Origin: a virus
Strand: one strand, 5' to 3'
IMG/VR virus record: IMGVR_UViG_3300047476_000243
Location: 1 to 33,466 of that record
DNA length: 33,466 bases
Shown here: piece after piece, positions 5,577-13,847 of the stretch
Layout: each line of letters starts with the position of its first letter
How positions within the stretch are numbered: position 1 is the first letter of the stretch
The notes under the pieces: generated by a model
Seen by the model: the letters and a program-made list of their open reading frames with translations, nothing else
Database searches by the model: none
What the model was told of the DNA's origin: nothing
Program-made: the position numbers and the translations under genes

Positions 5577-6194
5577 ATGGCTTTAGATTTAACAGTCGAC
5601 AAACTTAAACAGTGTGTCAAGAACAACAAACAACCTGAACAGTTGTTTCAAGCACTTCAAGAAGTGTTTCCAAAATATGATATTAATACACCAGAACGTG
5701 CCGCTGGTTTCTTAGCACAATGCGGTCATGAGTCTATGGACTTTACAGTACTAAAAGAAAACTTAAACTACGGTGCTAAAGGTCTTCGTGGTGTGTTTCC
5801 AAAGTACTTCACTGACGATGTTACTGCCGCAAGATATGAACGTAAACCTGAAATGATTGCTAATAAAATCTATGCTTCACGTATGGGTAATGGTGATGAA
5901 AAGTCTGGTGATGGTTACAAGTATCGTGGTCGTGGTGCTATCCAATTGACTGGTAAAGAAAATTATACTAAGTTTGCTGAGTCTATCGGTAAATCTATAG
6001 ACGAGACTATTGCTTACTTAGAGACACTTGAAGGTGCTATTGAGTCAGCTTGCTGGTTCTGGAAGAAAAACGGACTAAACGAGATTGCTGATAAGAAAGA
6101 TATCGTAGCAATGACTAAGCGTATCAATGGTGGTACAATTGGTCTAGAAGACCGTAAGAAACATTATGAACACAACTTGAAAGTATTAGCTTAA
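5577..6194 (+). CDS. Endolysin, glycoside hydrolase family 19-like
   Basis: It probably cuts the glycan backbone of peptidoglycan at lysis. The 205-residue protein is a single lysozyme-like domain: AGFLAQCGHES (His51-Glu52, the likely catalytic acid), KENLNYGAKGLRGVFPKYF, YKYRGRGAIQLTGKENY (about residues 115-131) and a C-terminal ITKRINGG-type segment (here MTKRINGGTIGLEDRKKHY). No signal peptide is seen, so export would depend on the holin encoded at 28245, about 22 kb away. An AGGAG site lies in the end of the preceding gene, and its stop overlaps the next start. Confidence 0.92.
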   Translation: MALDLTVDKLKQCVKNNKQPEQLFQALQEVFPKYDINTPERAAGFLAQCGHESMDFTVLKENLNYGAKGLRGVFPKYFTDDVTAARYERKPEMIANKIYASRMGNGDEKSGDGYKYRGRGAIQLTGKENYTKFAESIGKSIDETIAYLETLEGAIESACWFWKKNGLNEIADKKDIVAMTKRINGGTIGLEDRKKHYEHNLKVLA

Positions 6195-6544
6195 TGATTA
6201 ATCCTCAAGCAGTTTCAATTTTTATTGAAGCAAGTGGTCAAGATGTGACTAAAGAAAATCAAGACCTTTATGCAACTTTAATTGAAGAAGAGTACAAAGA
6301 GTTCTTGCAAGCTAGAGTAGACAATGATAATATTGAACAACTCGACGCTTGTATGGACATGATTTGGGTTATTCTAGGTTATTGTTACATGAAGGGCTTC
6401 GATGTGAAGGGTGCCTGGGAAGAAGTTAAACGTAGCAATCTTGATAAGATTGATTACGAAACAGGCAAGGTGATTCGTAGAGAAGATGGTAAGATTCTCA
6501 AACCAGAGGGTTGGACTCCACCTAATCTTGAATCGTTTGTTTAA
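6194..6544 (+). CDS. MazG-like nucleotide pyrophosphohydrolase
   Basis: The all-alpha MazG family hydrolyses non-canonical or excess NTPs, or alarmones in some phages. This 116-residue protein shows the metal-binding pattern ATLIEEEYKEFLQA (Glu pairs near residues 30-37) and EQLDACMDMIWVILGYCY (Asp pair near 50-56), then a C-terminal EVKRSNLDKID followed by GKIL and KPEGWTPPNL. That tail is typical of phage members related to phosphoribosyl-ATP pyrophosphatase. The start overlaps the endolysin stop (TAATG). The exact substrate cannot be read from sequence. Confidence 0.8.
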   Translation: MINPQAVSIFIEASGQDVTKENQDLYATLIEEEYKEFLQARVDNDNIEQLDACMDMIWVILGYCYMKGFDVKGAWEEVKRSNLDKIDYETGKVIRREDGKILKPEGWTPPNLESFV

Positions 6545-6564
6545 TATTTTATAGTGAGTAAAAT

Positions 6565-6837
6565 ATGTTATTAATTAGAAATCTTATGCGTATGTTTCAA
6601 ACAACACCTAAAGCAAAAGGTATGACTGTTGAAGATGTTGTTTATGAAACAATTAAACAGTATGGTAGTGAAGGTTGTATTAGTGATGATGTGGTTACTA
6701 AGAATCTAAATGTACCATATCCTTCAATCACAGCACGATACAAAGGTATGATTGAGAAAGAAATGATTGAACTTACGGGTGAAACTCGTATTGGTCGAAC
6801 AGGTAAGTCTCAACGTGTTATGCGAGTGAAAGTTTAA
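6565..6837 (+). CDS. Small winged-helix-like DNA-binding protein
   Basis: The 90-residue protein has an N-terminal segment followed by TVEDVVYETIKQYGSEGCIS, DDVVTKNLNVPYPSITARYKGMIEKEMIEL, and a basic hairpin (RIGRTGKSQRVMRVKV). This reads as a winged helix-turn-helix with a wing at the end, the pattern of small phage regulators. Codons at 6565 and 6586 could both start it; the GTGAG upstream of 6565 is a weak ribosome site. The target is unknown. It may regulate phage genes or be a DNA-architectural protein. Confidence 0.7.
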   Translation: MLLIRNLMRMFQTTPKAKGMTVEDVVYETIKQYGSEGCISDDVVTKNLNVPYPSITARYKGMIEKEMIELTGETRIGRTGKSQRVMRVKV

Positions 6838-6838
6838 T

Positions 6839-7078
6839 ATGCAAAATATTCATTTTCCTTCAGTAGCCAAATCAATTGCGATTACTAAGAAATTGGTAAG
6901 AGCACTTAAGTATGATTTACACATTCGTGAGTATGATGGTTTGGTTGAAGTGATTGGTTTGATTGATGACCCAACTCTAAGTTTAGAAAGTTTTGCTGGT
7001 CGTGAGACTTTGTTTCCTAAGCGTTGGGTTACTCTAGATGTTATGAGTCAGAAAGAAGTCGAGGCATTTAATGGCTGA
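6839..7078 (+). CDS. Small protein of unknown function
   Basis: This 79-residue frame starts one base after the preceding stop and overlaps the next gene by eight bases, so it belongs to the same tightly coupled operon. It has a basic N-terminal helix (SVAKSIAITKKLVRALKYDL), a strand-like VEVIGLIDDPTLS and a C-terminal VTLDVMSQKEVEAFNG. I do not recognise a family. Codon use and composition match its neighbours. Confidence 0.65.
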   Translation: MQNIHFPSVAKSIAITKKLVRALKYDLHIREYDGLVEVIGLIDDPTLSLESFAGRETLFPKRWVTLDVMSQKEVEAFNG

Positions 7079-7385
7079 GATTAAACTGATTACATTCAAA
7101 TCTCATCACACAATCATTGGAAAAGTAGACATTCATAAAGAAGAGGGTTATGTTTCAGTTAAACAACCTGTTCAAGTGATTGTTGTACCACCAAAGTCTG
7201 CAAATGACCAAGGCGGTATTGCTTTTTCACCTTATATTGAGTTCTCACAAGAATTCACTTCAGGTTTTAAAATTAGTGCAGAAGACATTCTATTGATTTC
7301 TACACCAGTAGTCGAACTTGAAAATCAATATAATCAGGTGTTTGGTTCAGGCATTCAAATTGCTTCAACTTTGCCTGGAGTGTGA
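7071..7385 (+). CDS. Small beta-barrel-like protein before DNA polymerase
   Basis: This protein has 104 residues. The first half, IKLITFKSHHTIIGKV then GYVSVKQPVQVIVVPP, follows the strand pattern of small SH3/Sm-like barrels (a functional-looking turn after T-x-x-x-I-G-K-V). The second half has YIEFSQEFTSGFKISAEDIL. Similar proteins occur near replication genes in T4-like aquatic phages as far as I recall, without a known role. It overlaps the preceding gene, and its last codons carry the extended -10 element of the polymerase promoter. Confidence 0.7.
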   Translation: MAEIKLITFKSHHTIIGKVDIHKEEGYVSVKQPVQVIVVPPKSANDQGGIAFSPYIEFSQEFTSGFKISAEDILLISTPVVELENQYNQVFGSGIQIASTLPGV

Positions 7386-7391
7386 TATAAT
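7383..7391 (+). promoter_or_regulatory. Extended -10 promoter at the polymerase start
   Basis: TGATATAAT is a perfect extended -10 element (TGn plus TATAAT, 7386-7391) that overlaps the stop codon of the preceding gene. A start seven bases downstream falls on the A of the polymerase ATG at 7398, giving a leaderless message. No good -35 is seen at 17 bases, which extended -10 promoters can tolerate. Confidence 0.45.
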
Positions 7392-7397
7392 ACAAGA

Positions 7398-9947
7398 ATG
7401 AGTAAATCTTATTATACAAATGTTACTGCCGTAGGTAACAACATTCTGTATAGAGGAGTTAAAGACGGTAGGCGTACTAAGTTGAAAATTACTTATGCGC
7501 CTACTTTTTATCTTCCTACTAACAGAGAAACACAATTCAAATCACTTAATGGTGACTATCTAGAGCCTCGTAGGTTTGATAACATGCGAGATGCCAGAGA
7601 CTTCATTCGTCGGTACGATGAGGTTCAAAACTTTAAAATCTATGGTAACAATCGATACGAGTATGCCTACATCGCTGATGAAAACAAAGGCATGATTGAT
7701 TGGGACTTCGAACACGTTTCTATTGCTGTAATTGATATTGAGGTTGGTTCTGAGAATGGATTCCCTGACCCATACAAAGCAGAGCAACCGATAACTGCTA
7801 TTGCTATCAAGTATATTGGTGGCAAGATGGTTGTATTTGGCTGTGGTGACTATCAATTAAAAGCTGATGAGATATACATTAAATGTGCTGATGAGTATCA
7901 GCTATGTAAAAAGTTTTTAAGATTGTGGCAAGACCAATGTCCTGATGTTATATCAGGTTGGAACATCAAGTTCTTCGATATTCCATATTTGTACAATCGA
8001 TTCTTAAAATTGCTTGGTGAAGAAGAAGTCAAGAAGCTATCACCATGGAACATTGTTAATGTTAGACGAACTAATGCTAACAATGGTCAAGAGTTAGATG
8101 CTTATTATCCTATCGGTGTTGCGGTGCTCGATTACATCGAATTATATAAATGGTATTCACCTAGCGGTAAATCACAAGAATCATATTCATTAAATAACAT
8201 TGCTCACGTCGAATTAGGTGAAAGCAAGATTTCATATGACGAGTATGATAACTTACACCAACTATACAAACTAAACTTTCAAAAGTTTATTGAGTATAAC
8301 ATCCATGACGTTGAATTGATTCTACGCTTAGATGATAAACTTAAACTGTTTGAATTAGCACTAACACTAGCATACGATACTAAGACTAACTTTGAAGATG
8401 TCTTTGCTCAAACTCGTATGTGGGATGCACTGACATACAATCATTTATTAGAACGTAACATTATTGTTCCACCTAAAGGTAACAAAACTAAAGATAGTAT
8501 GTTCGAAGGTGCTTATGTTAAAGAGCCTCAAGTTGGTGTGCATGAATGGGTAGCAAGCTTTGACTTAAACTCATTGTACCCACATCTATTGATGCAATAC
8601 AACATCTCACCTGAGACTTTGTTAGAACCTTCTGATTATACACAAGAAATTCGTAATCTTATTTCTGATGGAATATCATTAGAGAAACTTCTTAATAAAG
8701 AAGTAGATACATCACAATTAAAAGATGTAACTTTAACTCCTAACGGACAATTCTTCACTACAACTAAACAAGGTTTCTTGCCTCGTATGATGGAAGAGAT
8801 GTATGAAGACCGTAAGAAGTTTAAAGGCATGATGATTCAAGCTAAGAAAGACTATGAAAAAGAGACTGACAAATCTAAGTTGTTTGAGATTGAAAAACGG
8901 ATTGCTAGATATAACAATCTACAGTTAGCTAAAAAGCTTTCATTGAATTCTGCATATGGTGCACTTGGTTCACAGTACTTTAGATTCTATGACCTACGTA
9001 TGGCTTCGGCTGTTACTTCAGCAGGTCAATTGAGTATTAAATGGATTGAAGCTAAGTTGAATGCTTACATGAACAGCTTACTAAAGACTGATGCTGATTA
9101 TGTAATTGCTTCAGATACTGATTCTATTTACTTGCGCTTATCTGAGTTAGTAAACAGTGTGTATGGTGTTGATGGTAAAGTAACGGCATCTACTTTAAAA
9201 GTTATTGATTTTATGGATAGAGTTTGTGAACACAAGATTCAACCATATATCGATACTAGCTATAAAGAGTTAGCTGAATATGTTCATGCGTATGCTCAAA
9301 AGATGCAAATGAAACGTGAAGCACTATCAAACAAAGGTATCTGGACTGCTAAGAAGCGATACATCCTAAACGTATTTAATAATGAAGGTGTTCAATACAA
9401 CGAACCTGATTTAAAAGTGATGGGTTTAGAGATGGTCAAGTCTTCAACACCTTCAGTCGTTCGAGATAAGATGAAAGAGTCTATTCGAATTATGATTTCA
9501 GGAACAGAAGAAGATATGCAAAAGTTCATATCAGACTTTAGAGAGTTCTTCAGAGGTTTACCTGCCGAAGACATTTCGTTTCCTAGAGGTATCAACGGTT
9601 TGACAAAGTACTCTAATTCATCTACACTGTATAATAGCGGTACACCAATACACGTCAAGGGTGCTATTTTATATAATCATTACTTACGTGAATTGAAGTT
9701 AACGAATAAGTATCCGTTAATTCAAGAAGGTGAAAAGATTAAGTTTACATATCTAAAAGTTCCTAATCCTTTTAGAGATACTGTTATTTCTTTTCCAGCA
9801 AGGTTGCCTAAAGAATTTAATATTCAAGCGTATATCGATTATGATACTCAGTTTGATAAGACATTCTTAGAGCCTATTAAGATTATTCTTAATTGCATGG
9901 GATGGACTACAGAAAAAGTATTTACATTAGAAAGTTTCTTCCAATAA
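7398..9947 (+). CDS. 43: Family B DNA polymerase with 3'-5' exonuclease (gp43)
   Basis: This is the replicative polymerase (849 residues; T4 has 898). The exonuclease domain shows D113-I-E115 (VIDIEVGS), SGWNIKFFDIPYLYNRF and YNIHDVELILRL. The polymerase domain shows motif A SFDLNSLYPHL (Asp389), motif B KKLSLNSAYGALG and motif C ASDTDSIYL (Asp573 and Asp575). All catalytic residues are present. No ribosome site precedes the ATG (ATACAAGAATG), while an extended -10 element sits seven bases upstream, so the message may be leaderless or the gene translated by coupling. UvsX follows with its own GGAG site. Confidence 0.97.
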   Translation: MSKSYYTNVTAVGNNILYRGVKDGRRTKLKITYAPTFYLPTNRETQFKSLNGDYLEPRRFDNMRDARDFIRRYDEVQNFKIYGNNRYEYAYIADENKGMIDWDFEHVSIAVIDIEVGSENGFPDPYKAEQPITAIAIKYIGGKMVVFGCGDYQLKADEIYIKCADEYQLCKKFLRLWQDQCPDVISGWNIKFFDIPYLYNRFLKLLGEEEVKKLSPWNIVNVRRTNANNGQELDAYYPIGVAVLDYIELYKWYSPSGKSQESYSLNNIAHVELGESKISYDEYDNLHQLYKLNFQKFIEYNIHDVELILRLDDKLKLFELALTLAYDTKTNFEDVFAQTRMWDALTYNHLLERNIIVPPKGNKTKDSMFEGAYVKEPQVGVHEWVASFDLNSLYPHLLMQYNISPETLLEPSDYTQEIRNLISDGISLEKLLNKEVDTSQLKDVTLTPNGQFFTTTKQGFLPRMMEEMYEDRKKFKGMMIQAKKDYEKETDKSKLFEIEKRIARYNNLQLAKKLSLNSAYGALGSQYFRFYDLRMASAVTSAGQLSIKWIEAKLNAYMNSLLKTDADYVIASDTDSIYLRLSELVNSVYGVDGKVTASTLKVIDFMDRVCEHKIQPYIDTSYKELAEYVHAYAQKMQMKREALSNKGIWTAKKRYILNVFNNEGVQYNEPDLKVMGLEMVKSSTPSVVRDKMKESIRIMISGTEEDMQKFISDFREFFRGLPAEDISFPRGINGLTKYSNSSTLYNSGTPIHVKGAILYNHYLRELKLTNKYPLIQEGEKIKFTYLKVPNPFRDTVISFPARLPKEFNIQAYIDYDTQFDKTFLEPIKIILNCMGWTTEKVFTLESFFQ

Positions 9948-9956
9948 GGAGTTATT

Positions 9957-11018
9957 ATGAGTTTGATGGACAAATTAAAAAAGAACAGTACAATTAAAGA
10001 GTCAGCGATTCTTTCAAAGTCGACACTGTTCAATGAAAAAGATATGGTCGAGACTGAAGTGCCTATGGTCAACGTAGCACTGTCAGGTCGTATTGATGGT
10101 GGTCTAACACCTGGTCTTACAATGTGGGCAGGTCCTAGTAAACATTTTAAATCAGCATTTAGTCTATTGATGGCTAAGTCATACATGGATAAGTATCCTG
10201 AAGCTGTGATGATGTTCTATGATTCTGAGTTCGGCACACCTAAGAAGTACTTCGAGACATTCAATATTGATATGGACCGAGTGTTGCATACACCATTAAC
10301 TGATATTGAACAATTGAAGTTTGATATCATGAATCAACTTAAAGAGATTGCTAGAGGCGATAAAGTAATTATTGTTGTTGACTCTATTGGTAACTTGGCT
10401 TCTAAGAAAGAAGTTGAAGATGCGATTGAAGGTAAATCAGTAGCTGATATGTCACGTGCTAAACAAGTTAAGAGTTTGTTCCGTATGGTAACACCACACT
10501 TAACACTTAAAGACATTCCAATGGTGGTTGTTAATCACACATACAAAACTATGGAAATGTATGCTAAAGATGTAGTTGGTGGCGGTACTGGTTCATACTA
10601 CTCAGCAGACAATATCTTTATTCTAGGTCGTCAACAAGAAAAAGATACCTCAGGTATTACAGGATATAACTTTGTAATCAACGTTGAGAAATCACGATAT
10701 GTACGTGAGAAATCTAAGATTCTTATTACAGTAGACTTTGAAACAGGTATTCAAAAATATTCAGGCTTGCTTGATGTTGCTATCGAAGGTAACTTTGTAC
10801 AGAAACCATCACCTGGCTGGTATTCTAAGGTTGATTTAGAGACTGGTGAAGTTGGTGATAAAGTTCGTTTTGATAAGACTCAAACATCCGACTTCTGGAA
10901 TGATTTGTTAGCAAACGAAAAGTTTAAAGAATATGTAAGGAAGAAATATGAAATCGCTTATGGAAGCATTATGGGAGACAATACGCCATTGGTTGAGATT
11001 GAAGAAGAAGTCGATTAA
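9957..11018 (+). CDS. uvsX: UvsX, RecA-like recombinase
   Basis: UvsX forms filaments on single-stranded DNA and drives strand exchange and recombination-dependent replication. The 353-residue product has Walker A GPSKHFKS (residues 59-66), a lysine-rich variant like that of T4 UvsX, and a Walker B strand VIIVVDSIGNL. It also has the RecA-type MVVVNHTYKTMEMYAKDVVG segment followed by a GGGTGSYYSADN loop. GGAG precedes the ATG. The gene sits between polymerase and helicase, the usual T4-like order in aquatic phages. The 3' end overlaps the probable start of the next gene. Confidence 0.95.
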   Translation: MSLMDKLKKNSTIKESAILSKSTLFNEKDMVETEVPMVNVALSGRIDGGLTPGLTMWAGPSKHFKSAFSLLMAKSYMDKYPEAVMMFYDSEFGTPKKYFETFNIDMDRVLHTPLTDIEQLKFDIMNQLKEIARGDKVIIVVDSIGNLASKKEVEDAIEGKSVADMSRAKQVKSLFRMVTPHLTLKDIPMVVVNHTYKTMEMYAKDVVGGGTGSYYSADNIFILGRQQEKDTSGITGYNFVINVEKSRYVREKSKILITVDFETGIQKYSGLLDVAIEGNFVQKPSPGWYSKVDLETGEVGDKVRFDKTQTSDFWNDLLANEKFKEYVRKKYEIAYGSIMGDNTPLVEIEEEVD

Positions 11019-11322
11019 AGAAGGTGTTGATTTTAGACTACATGATATAGAAGACTCCGACCTTACCGCTATTGAACTGATTAGCGGTAAGTTCAAAGGT
11101 GTTATATATTACTATAATGGTGCTAAGATTGTAGAAGAAGGAACTATGGCCAGACTTCAGTTTGGCTATAACATTTACAACAAAGCGAATTTTGATGTTG
11201 AATTTTTGACAAACTCACAAGAATTCAATACACTGATGGGCGATATACTTACCCAACTTATATTAAAAGATGAAGTTTATGGACAGACTAGAACTATCGA
11301 TACTGAAGAATTTGATTTATAA
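10948..11322 (+). CDS. Conserved T4-like phage protein between UvsX and helicase
   Basis: This 124-residue frame overlaps the end of uvsX by 71 bases if it starts at ATG 10948. That ATG has a strong AAGGAAG ribosome site (10937-10943). Later starts such as TTG 10993 or 10999 would give a shorter product. The body (EGVDFRLHDIEDSDLTAIEL, SGKFKGVIYYYNGAKIVEEG, ARLQFGYNIYNKANFDVEFL) resembles a small conserved protein found at this position in related phages. Its function is unknown to me. Its end overlaps the helicase start by about 50 bases. Confidence 0.75.
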   Translation: MKSLMEALWETIRHWLRLKKKSIKEGVDFRLHDIEDSDLTAIELISGKFKGVIYYYNGAKIVEEGTMARLQFGYNIYNKANFDVEFLTNSQEFNTLMGDILTQLILKDEVYGQTRTIDTEEFDL

Positions 11323-12673
11323 TGACGAATTCACACGCAAAGCATTACCATTCTTAAACGAAGAATATTTTGCTGATACTTCAGAAAAGATTATATTTAA
11401 AACAACTAAAGACTTCATTGGTAAGTATGAATCGCTTCCTACTAATGAAGCTTTAATCATTACAATTTTAGAGTCAACCAATTACACTGAATTAGAAGTT
11501 CGTTCATGTGTTGATACTCTAAAACAAATTGAACAGAATAGAAATGAAAAGACTGATATAAACTGGTTAGTCGAACAGACTGAAAAGTTTTGTCAAGATA
11601 AAGCTGTCTATAATGCGATTATGGATTCTGTTCATATCTTAGACGACAAATCAGGTAAGACATCTAAAGGTGAGATACCTAAACTATTATCTGATGCACT
11701 TGCTGTCTCATTCGATAGTAACGTTGGTCACGATTACATGGATGACTTTAGTTCTCGTTATGACTTCTACCATAAAGTAGAATCTCGAGTTAAGTTTGAC
11801 TTAGATTTATTCAATAAGATTACTAAAGGTGGTATCCCTAACAAAACATTAAACATTCTGTTAGCTGGTACTGGTGTTGGTAAGTCTATGTTCATGTGTC
11901 ATATGAGTGCCGCATGTATCGCTCAAGGTCTAAACGTGTTGTATATCACCATGGAAATGGCTGAAGAACGTATTGCTGAACGTATTGATGCTAACTTATT
12001 GAATATTAGTTTAGCTGATATTGAAAGTATATCTAAACAAGATTACGAACGTCGATTCAAAGCATTACAAAACAAAACTCAAGGTAAGCTTATCATTAAA
12101 GAATACCCAACAGCAGGTGCTTCAGTGTTACACTTTAGAGCATTGATGACTGAGTTGAGTTTAAAGAAATCATTCAAACCTGATATTGTGTTTATTGATT
12201 ACTTGAATATATGTGCCTCATCTAGAATGAAGCAAGGCGGTTCAATCAATTCATATACTTACATTAAGAGTATCGCAGAAGAGTTGCGTGGTTTCGCAGT
12301 TGAGTATGATGTACCTGTGTTCTCAGCAACACAAACAACTCGTAGCGGTTTCAGTAATACTGATGTAGGTCTTGAAGATACTTCAGAATCGTTTGGTTTA
12401 CCTGCTACCGCAGACTTTATGTTTGCACTAATTAGTACTGAAGAGTTAGAGCAACTAAATCAGATTATGGTAAAACAATTAAAGAATCGATATAACGACC
12501 CTAGCTATTACAAGAAATTTGTGGTTGGTGTTGATAGGTCGAAGATGCGTCTATATGATGCAGAACAATCTGCTCAAACTGATATCAGTGATTCAGGACA
12601 AGATAAACCTGTCAATTCATTTGGTAATAGAGAAAGCAAATTTAAAAACTTTTCAGGTGACATTAAAGTATAG
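11270..12673 (+). CDS. 41: Replicative DNA helicase, DnaB-like (gp41)
   Basis: This is the hexameric 5'-3' helicase that unwinds the fork and works with the primase encoded at 29052. It has 467 residues (T4 gp41 has 475). The N-terminal domain matches T4 in spacing (SWLVEQT-like NWLVEQTEKFCQ; VGHDYMDDFSSRYDFY). The RecA-like core has Walker A AGTGVGKSM (Gly200-Lys205), NVLYITMEMAEERIAERIDA, Walker B DIVFIDYLNIC and the GLPATADFMFALI motif. Starts at 11270 and 11279 are both possible, neither with a strong ribosome site; translation may depend on the overlapping upstream gene. Confidence 0.95.
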   Translation: MKFMDRLELSILKNLIYNDEFTRKALPFLNEEYFADTSEKIIFKTTKDFIGKYESLPTNEALIITILESTNYTELEVRSCVDTLKQIEQNRNEKTDINWLVEQTEKFCQDKAVYNAIMDSVHILDDKSGKTSKGEIPKLLSDALAVSFDSNVGHDYMDDFSSRYDFYHKVESRVKFDLDLFNKITKGGIPNKTLNILLAGTGVGKSMFMCHMSAACIAQGLNVLYITMEMAEERIAERIDANLLNISLADIESISKQDYERRFKALQNKTQGKLIIKEYPTAGASVLHFRALMTELSLKKSFKPDIVFIDYLNICASSRMKQGGSINSYTYIKSIAEELRGFAVEYDVPVFSATQTTRSGFSNTDVGLEDTSESFGLPATADFMFALISTEELEQLNQIMVKQLKNRYNDPSYYKKFVVGVDRSKMRLYDAEQSAQTDISDSGQDKPVNSFGNRESKFKNFSGDIKV

Positions 12674-12684
12674 GAGAAATACAG

Positions 12685-12879
12685 ATGGCAAAATCACAAT
12701 ATAAAGACATCGTAAAAGGTGTTGATAGCGTATCAATTAACATTTTAGATAATGGTTATAATCTAGAATTTACGGGTTACAATTCAAAAGGTGATTGGGT
12801 AACAAGTAAAATTATTGTTCCTTCAGTTGAAGAATTGTGTAATCATATCAAAGAAGTAACGCAAATTCCTCACGATTAG
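12685..12879 (+). CDS. Small beta-rich protein after the helicase gene
   Basis: The 64-residue frame has a good AGGAG ribosome site. The sequence alternates strand-like segments (SVSINILDNGYNLEFTGYNS, WVTSKIIVPSVEEL) and ends with a short helix. It may be a small conserved T4-like phage protein but I cannot name it. A T4-type late promoter begins 12 bases after its stop, so it ends the early/middle replication block. Confidence 0.7.
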   Translation: MAKSQYKDIVKGVDSVSINILDNGYNLEFTGYNSKGDWVTSKIIVPSVEELCNHIKEVTQIPHD

Positions 12880-12890
12880 ATAATAGAACA

Positions 12891-12898
12891 TATAAATA
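12891..12898 (+). promoter_or_regulatory. T4-type late promoter, start site at the next ATG
   Basis: TATAAATA matches the T4 late consensus exactly and lies between genes. Transcription from it would begin about six bases downstream, at or next to the ATG at 12904. It is flanked by the inverted repeat AGAAC/GTTCT (12885-12889 and 12899-12903). Confidence 0.6.
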
Positions 12899-12903
12899 GT
12901 TCT

Positions 12904-13563
12904 ATGCATAATTTTAAAGAATACAAAGAGCACTCTAGCGGAGTGCTTCTTTCAGAGGCTAAGCAAATCGATAATCCTAGAATGTATCTTATAGAAGAAG
13001 TTATATTCAACAAAGGCTTTATTGGTGCTAAACAAACTTTACGTGTGTTAAATTCTATGAAAGACCGTCTTTCAGGAACAGAATTGGTGACTCGTGAAGA
13101 TACCTTAGCTTTATCTGAAAATATCTTAAAAGCAACCAGATTACTATCTGATATTAGTGCATTGACATTAAATAGAATATCAGCATCCGAAATAATCAAG
13201 AATCACTTCAAAACATTCACAAAGTTAAAACGAAACAAACTAAATGATGCGGATAACAAAAATCTGTTCATGAAGTATATTGAGCAGTCGTTGAATGCAC
13301 ATATATTGCAATCAAAGCGTGTTGACACTAGACGTAAACGCCAGATTGAGAAAACTGAAATCTTAAGATTCTATAGAAATATATCTAAAGAGATTACTGT
13401 CATATTTGAATTTGTATCATTGGTTCTTGAAGCTAAGAATCAGATATTAGATAAACTTAAAAACGTCAAAGATGAAGACGCTGAAGTAAAAATTGAAGAA
13501 GGTTTTGTTCAATTTCAATTACAAAACAAATCATCTATCGTACTGTTATACACCGAGGACTAA
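12904..13563 (+). CDS. Phage protein, possibly a core-deleted DUF6267-like protein
   Basis: This 219-residue protein begins with NFKEYKEHSSGVLLSEAKQI then NPRMYLIEEVIFNKG and TLRVLNSMKDRLSG. That resembles, from memory, the N-terminus of large phage proteins that go on to a KWDGAPA nucleotidyltransferase-like motif (DUF6267 type). Here that motif is absent. The C-terminal half (YIEQSLNAHILQSKRVD, ITVIFEFVSLVLEAKNQILD) resembles the far end of the same family, so the middle may have been lost. No ribosome site precedes the ATG. A hairpin (12929-12947) lies within codons 9-15. The family link is a low-certainty memory match. Confidence 0.7.
   Translation: MHNFKEYKEHSSGVLLSEAKQIDNPRMYLIEEVIFNKGFIGAKQTLRVLNSMKDRLSGTELVTREDTLALSENILKATRLLSDISALTLNRISASEIIKNHFKTFTKLKRNKLNDADNKNLFMKYIEQSLNAHILQSKRVDTRRKRQIEKTEILRFYRNISKEITVIFEFVSLVLEAKNQILDKLKNVKDEDAEVKIEEGFVQFQLQNKSSIVLLYTED
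12929..12947 (+). other. Hairpin inside the 5' end of the gene at 12904
   Basis: AGCACTC (12929-12935) pairs perfectly with GAGTGCT (12941-12947) around a TAGCG loop and is followed by TCTTTC. The stem core is the same GCACTC/GAGTGC found at 36-50 and 985-1000. It could attenuate transcription or, since the gene may lack a leader, control translation within the coding region. Confidence 0.5.
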
Positions 13564-13565
13564 AA

Positions 13566-13847
13566 ATGAGCGAAAAGAAATTTGACATATCAGCAGTGAT
13601 TGCTCAGTATGGTGATGATGATTTTGGTTTTACCGCAATAGATGAGGATGAGTATCAATCAGTTATTGCAGAAAAAGATGAGACAGTTGAAGAATACAAA
13701 CAACGTTTAAATCAAGTTGAAAAACTTATTCTTCCGTTTCTAACTAGATTATTACAAACAGCAAATCAACCGGTCATTAAATGGCCAAATCGTGGTCCTG
13801 TTATTGAAGAGCAAATTCAAAAGATACTCAATTTAACTAGAGACTAA
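13566..13847 (+). CDS. Conserved small acidic T4-like phage protein
   Basis: The 93-residue product has an acidic N-terminal half (YGDDDFGFTAIDEDEYQSVI), a predicted coiled-coil helix (EYKQRLNQVEKLILPFLTRL) and a C-terminal part with VIKWPNRGPVIEEQIQKIL. Proteins with this FGFTA / EKLILPFL / WPNR layout recur in T4-like aquatic phages as I recall, without known function. It starts two bases after the preceding stop and ends one base before the next ATG, so it is part of the same operon. Confidence 0.75.
   Translation: MSEKKFDISAVIAQYGDDDFGFTAIDEDEYQSVIAEKDETVEEYKQRLNQVEKLILPFLTRLLQTANQPVIKWPNRGPVIEEQIQKILNLTRD

Noticed and set aside
9848-10186. Minus-strand reading frame of 112 codons
   Set aside because: It covers the polymerase end and UvsX start in antisense, and both of those are certain genes.
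12519-12704. Plus-strand 61-codon frame over the helicase end
   Set aside because: It lies in another frame of the helicase gene and has no ribosome site or recognisable protein features.
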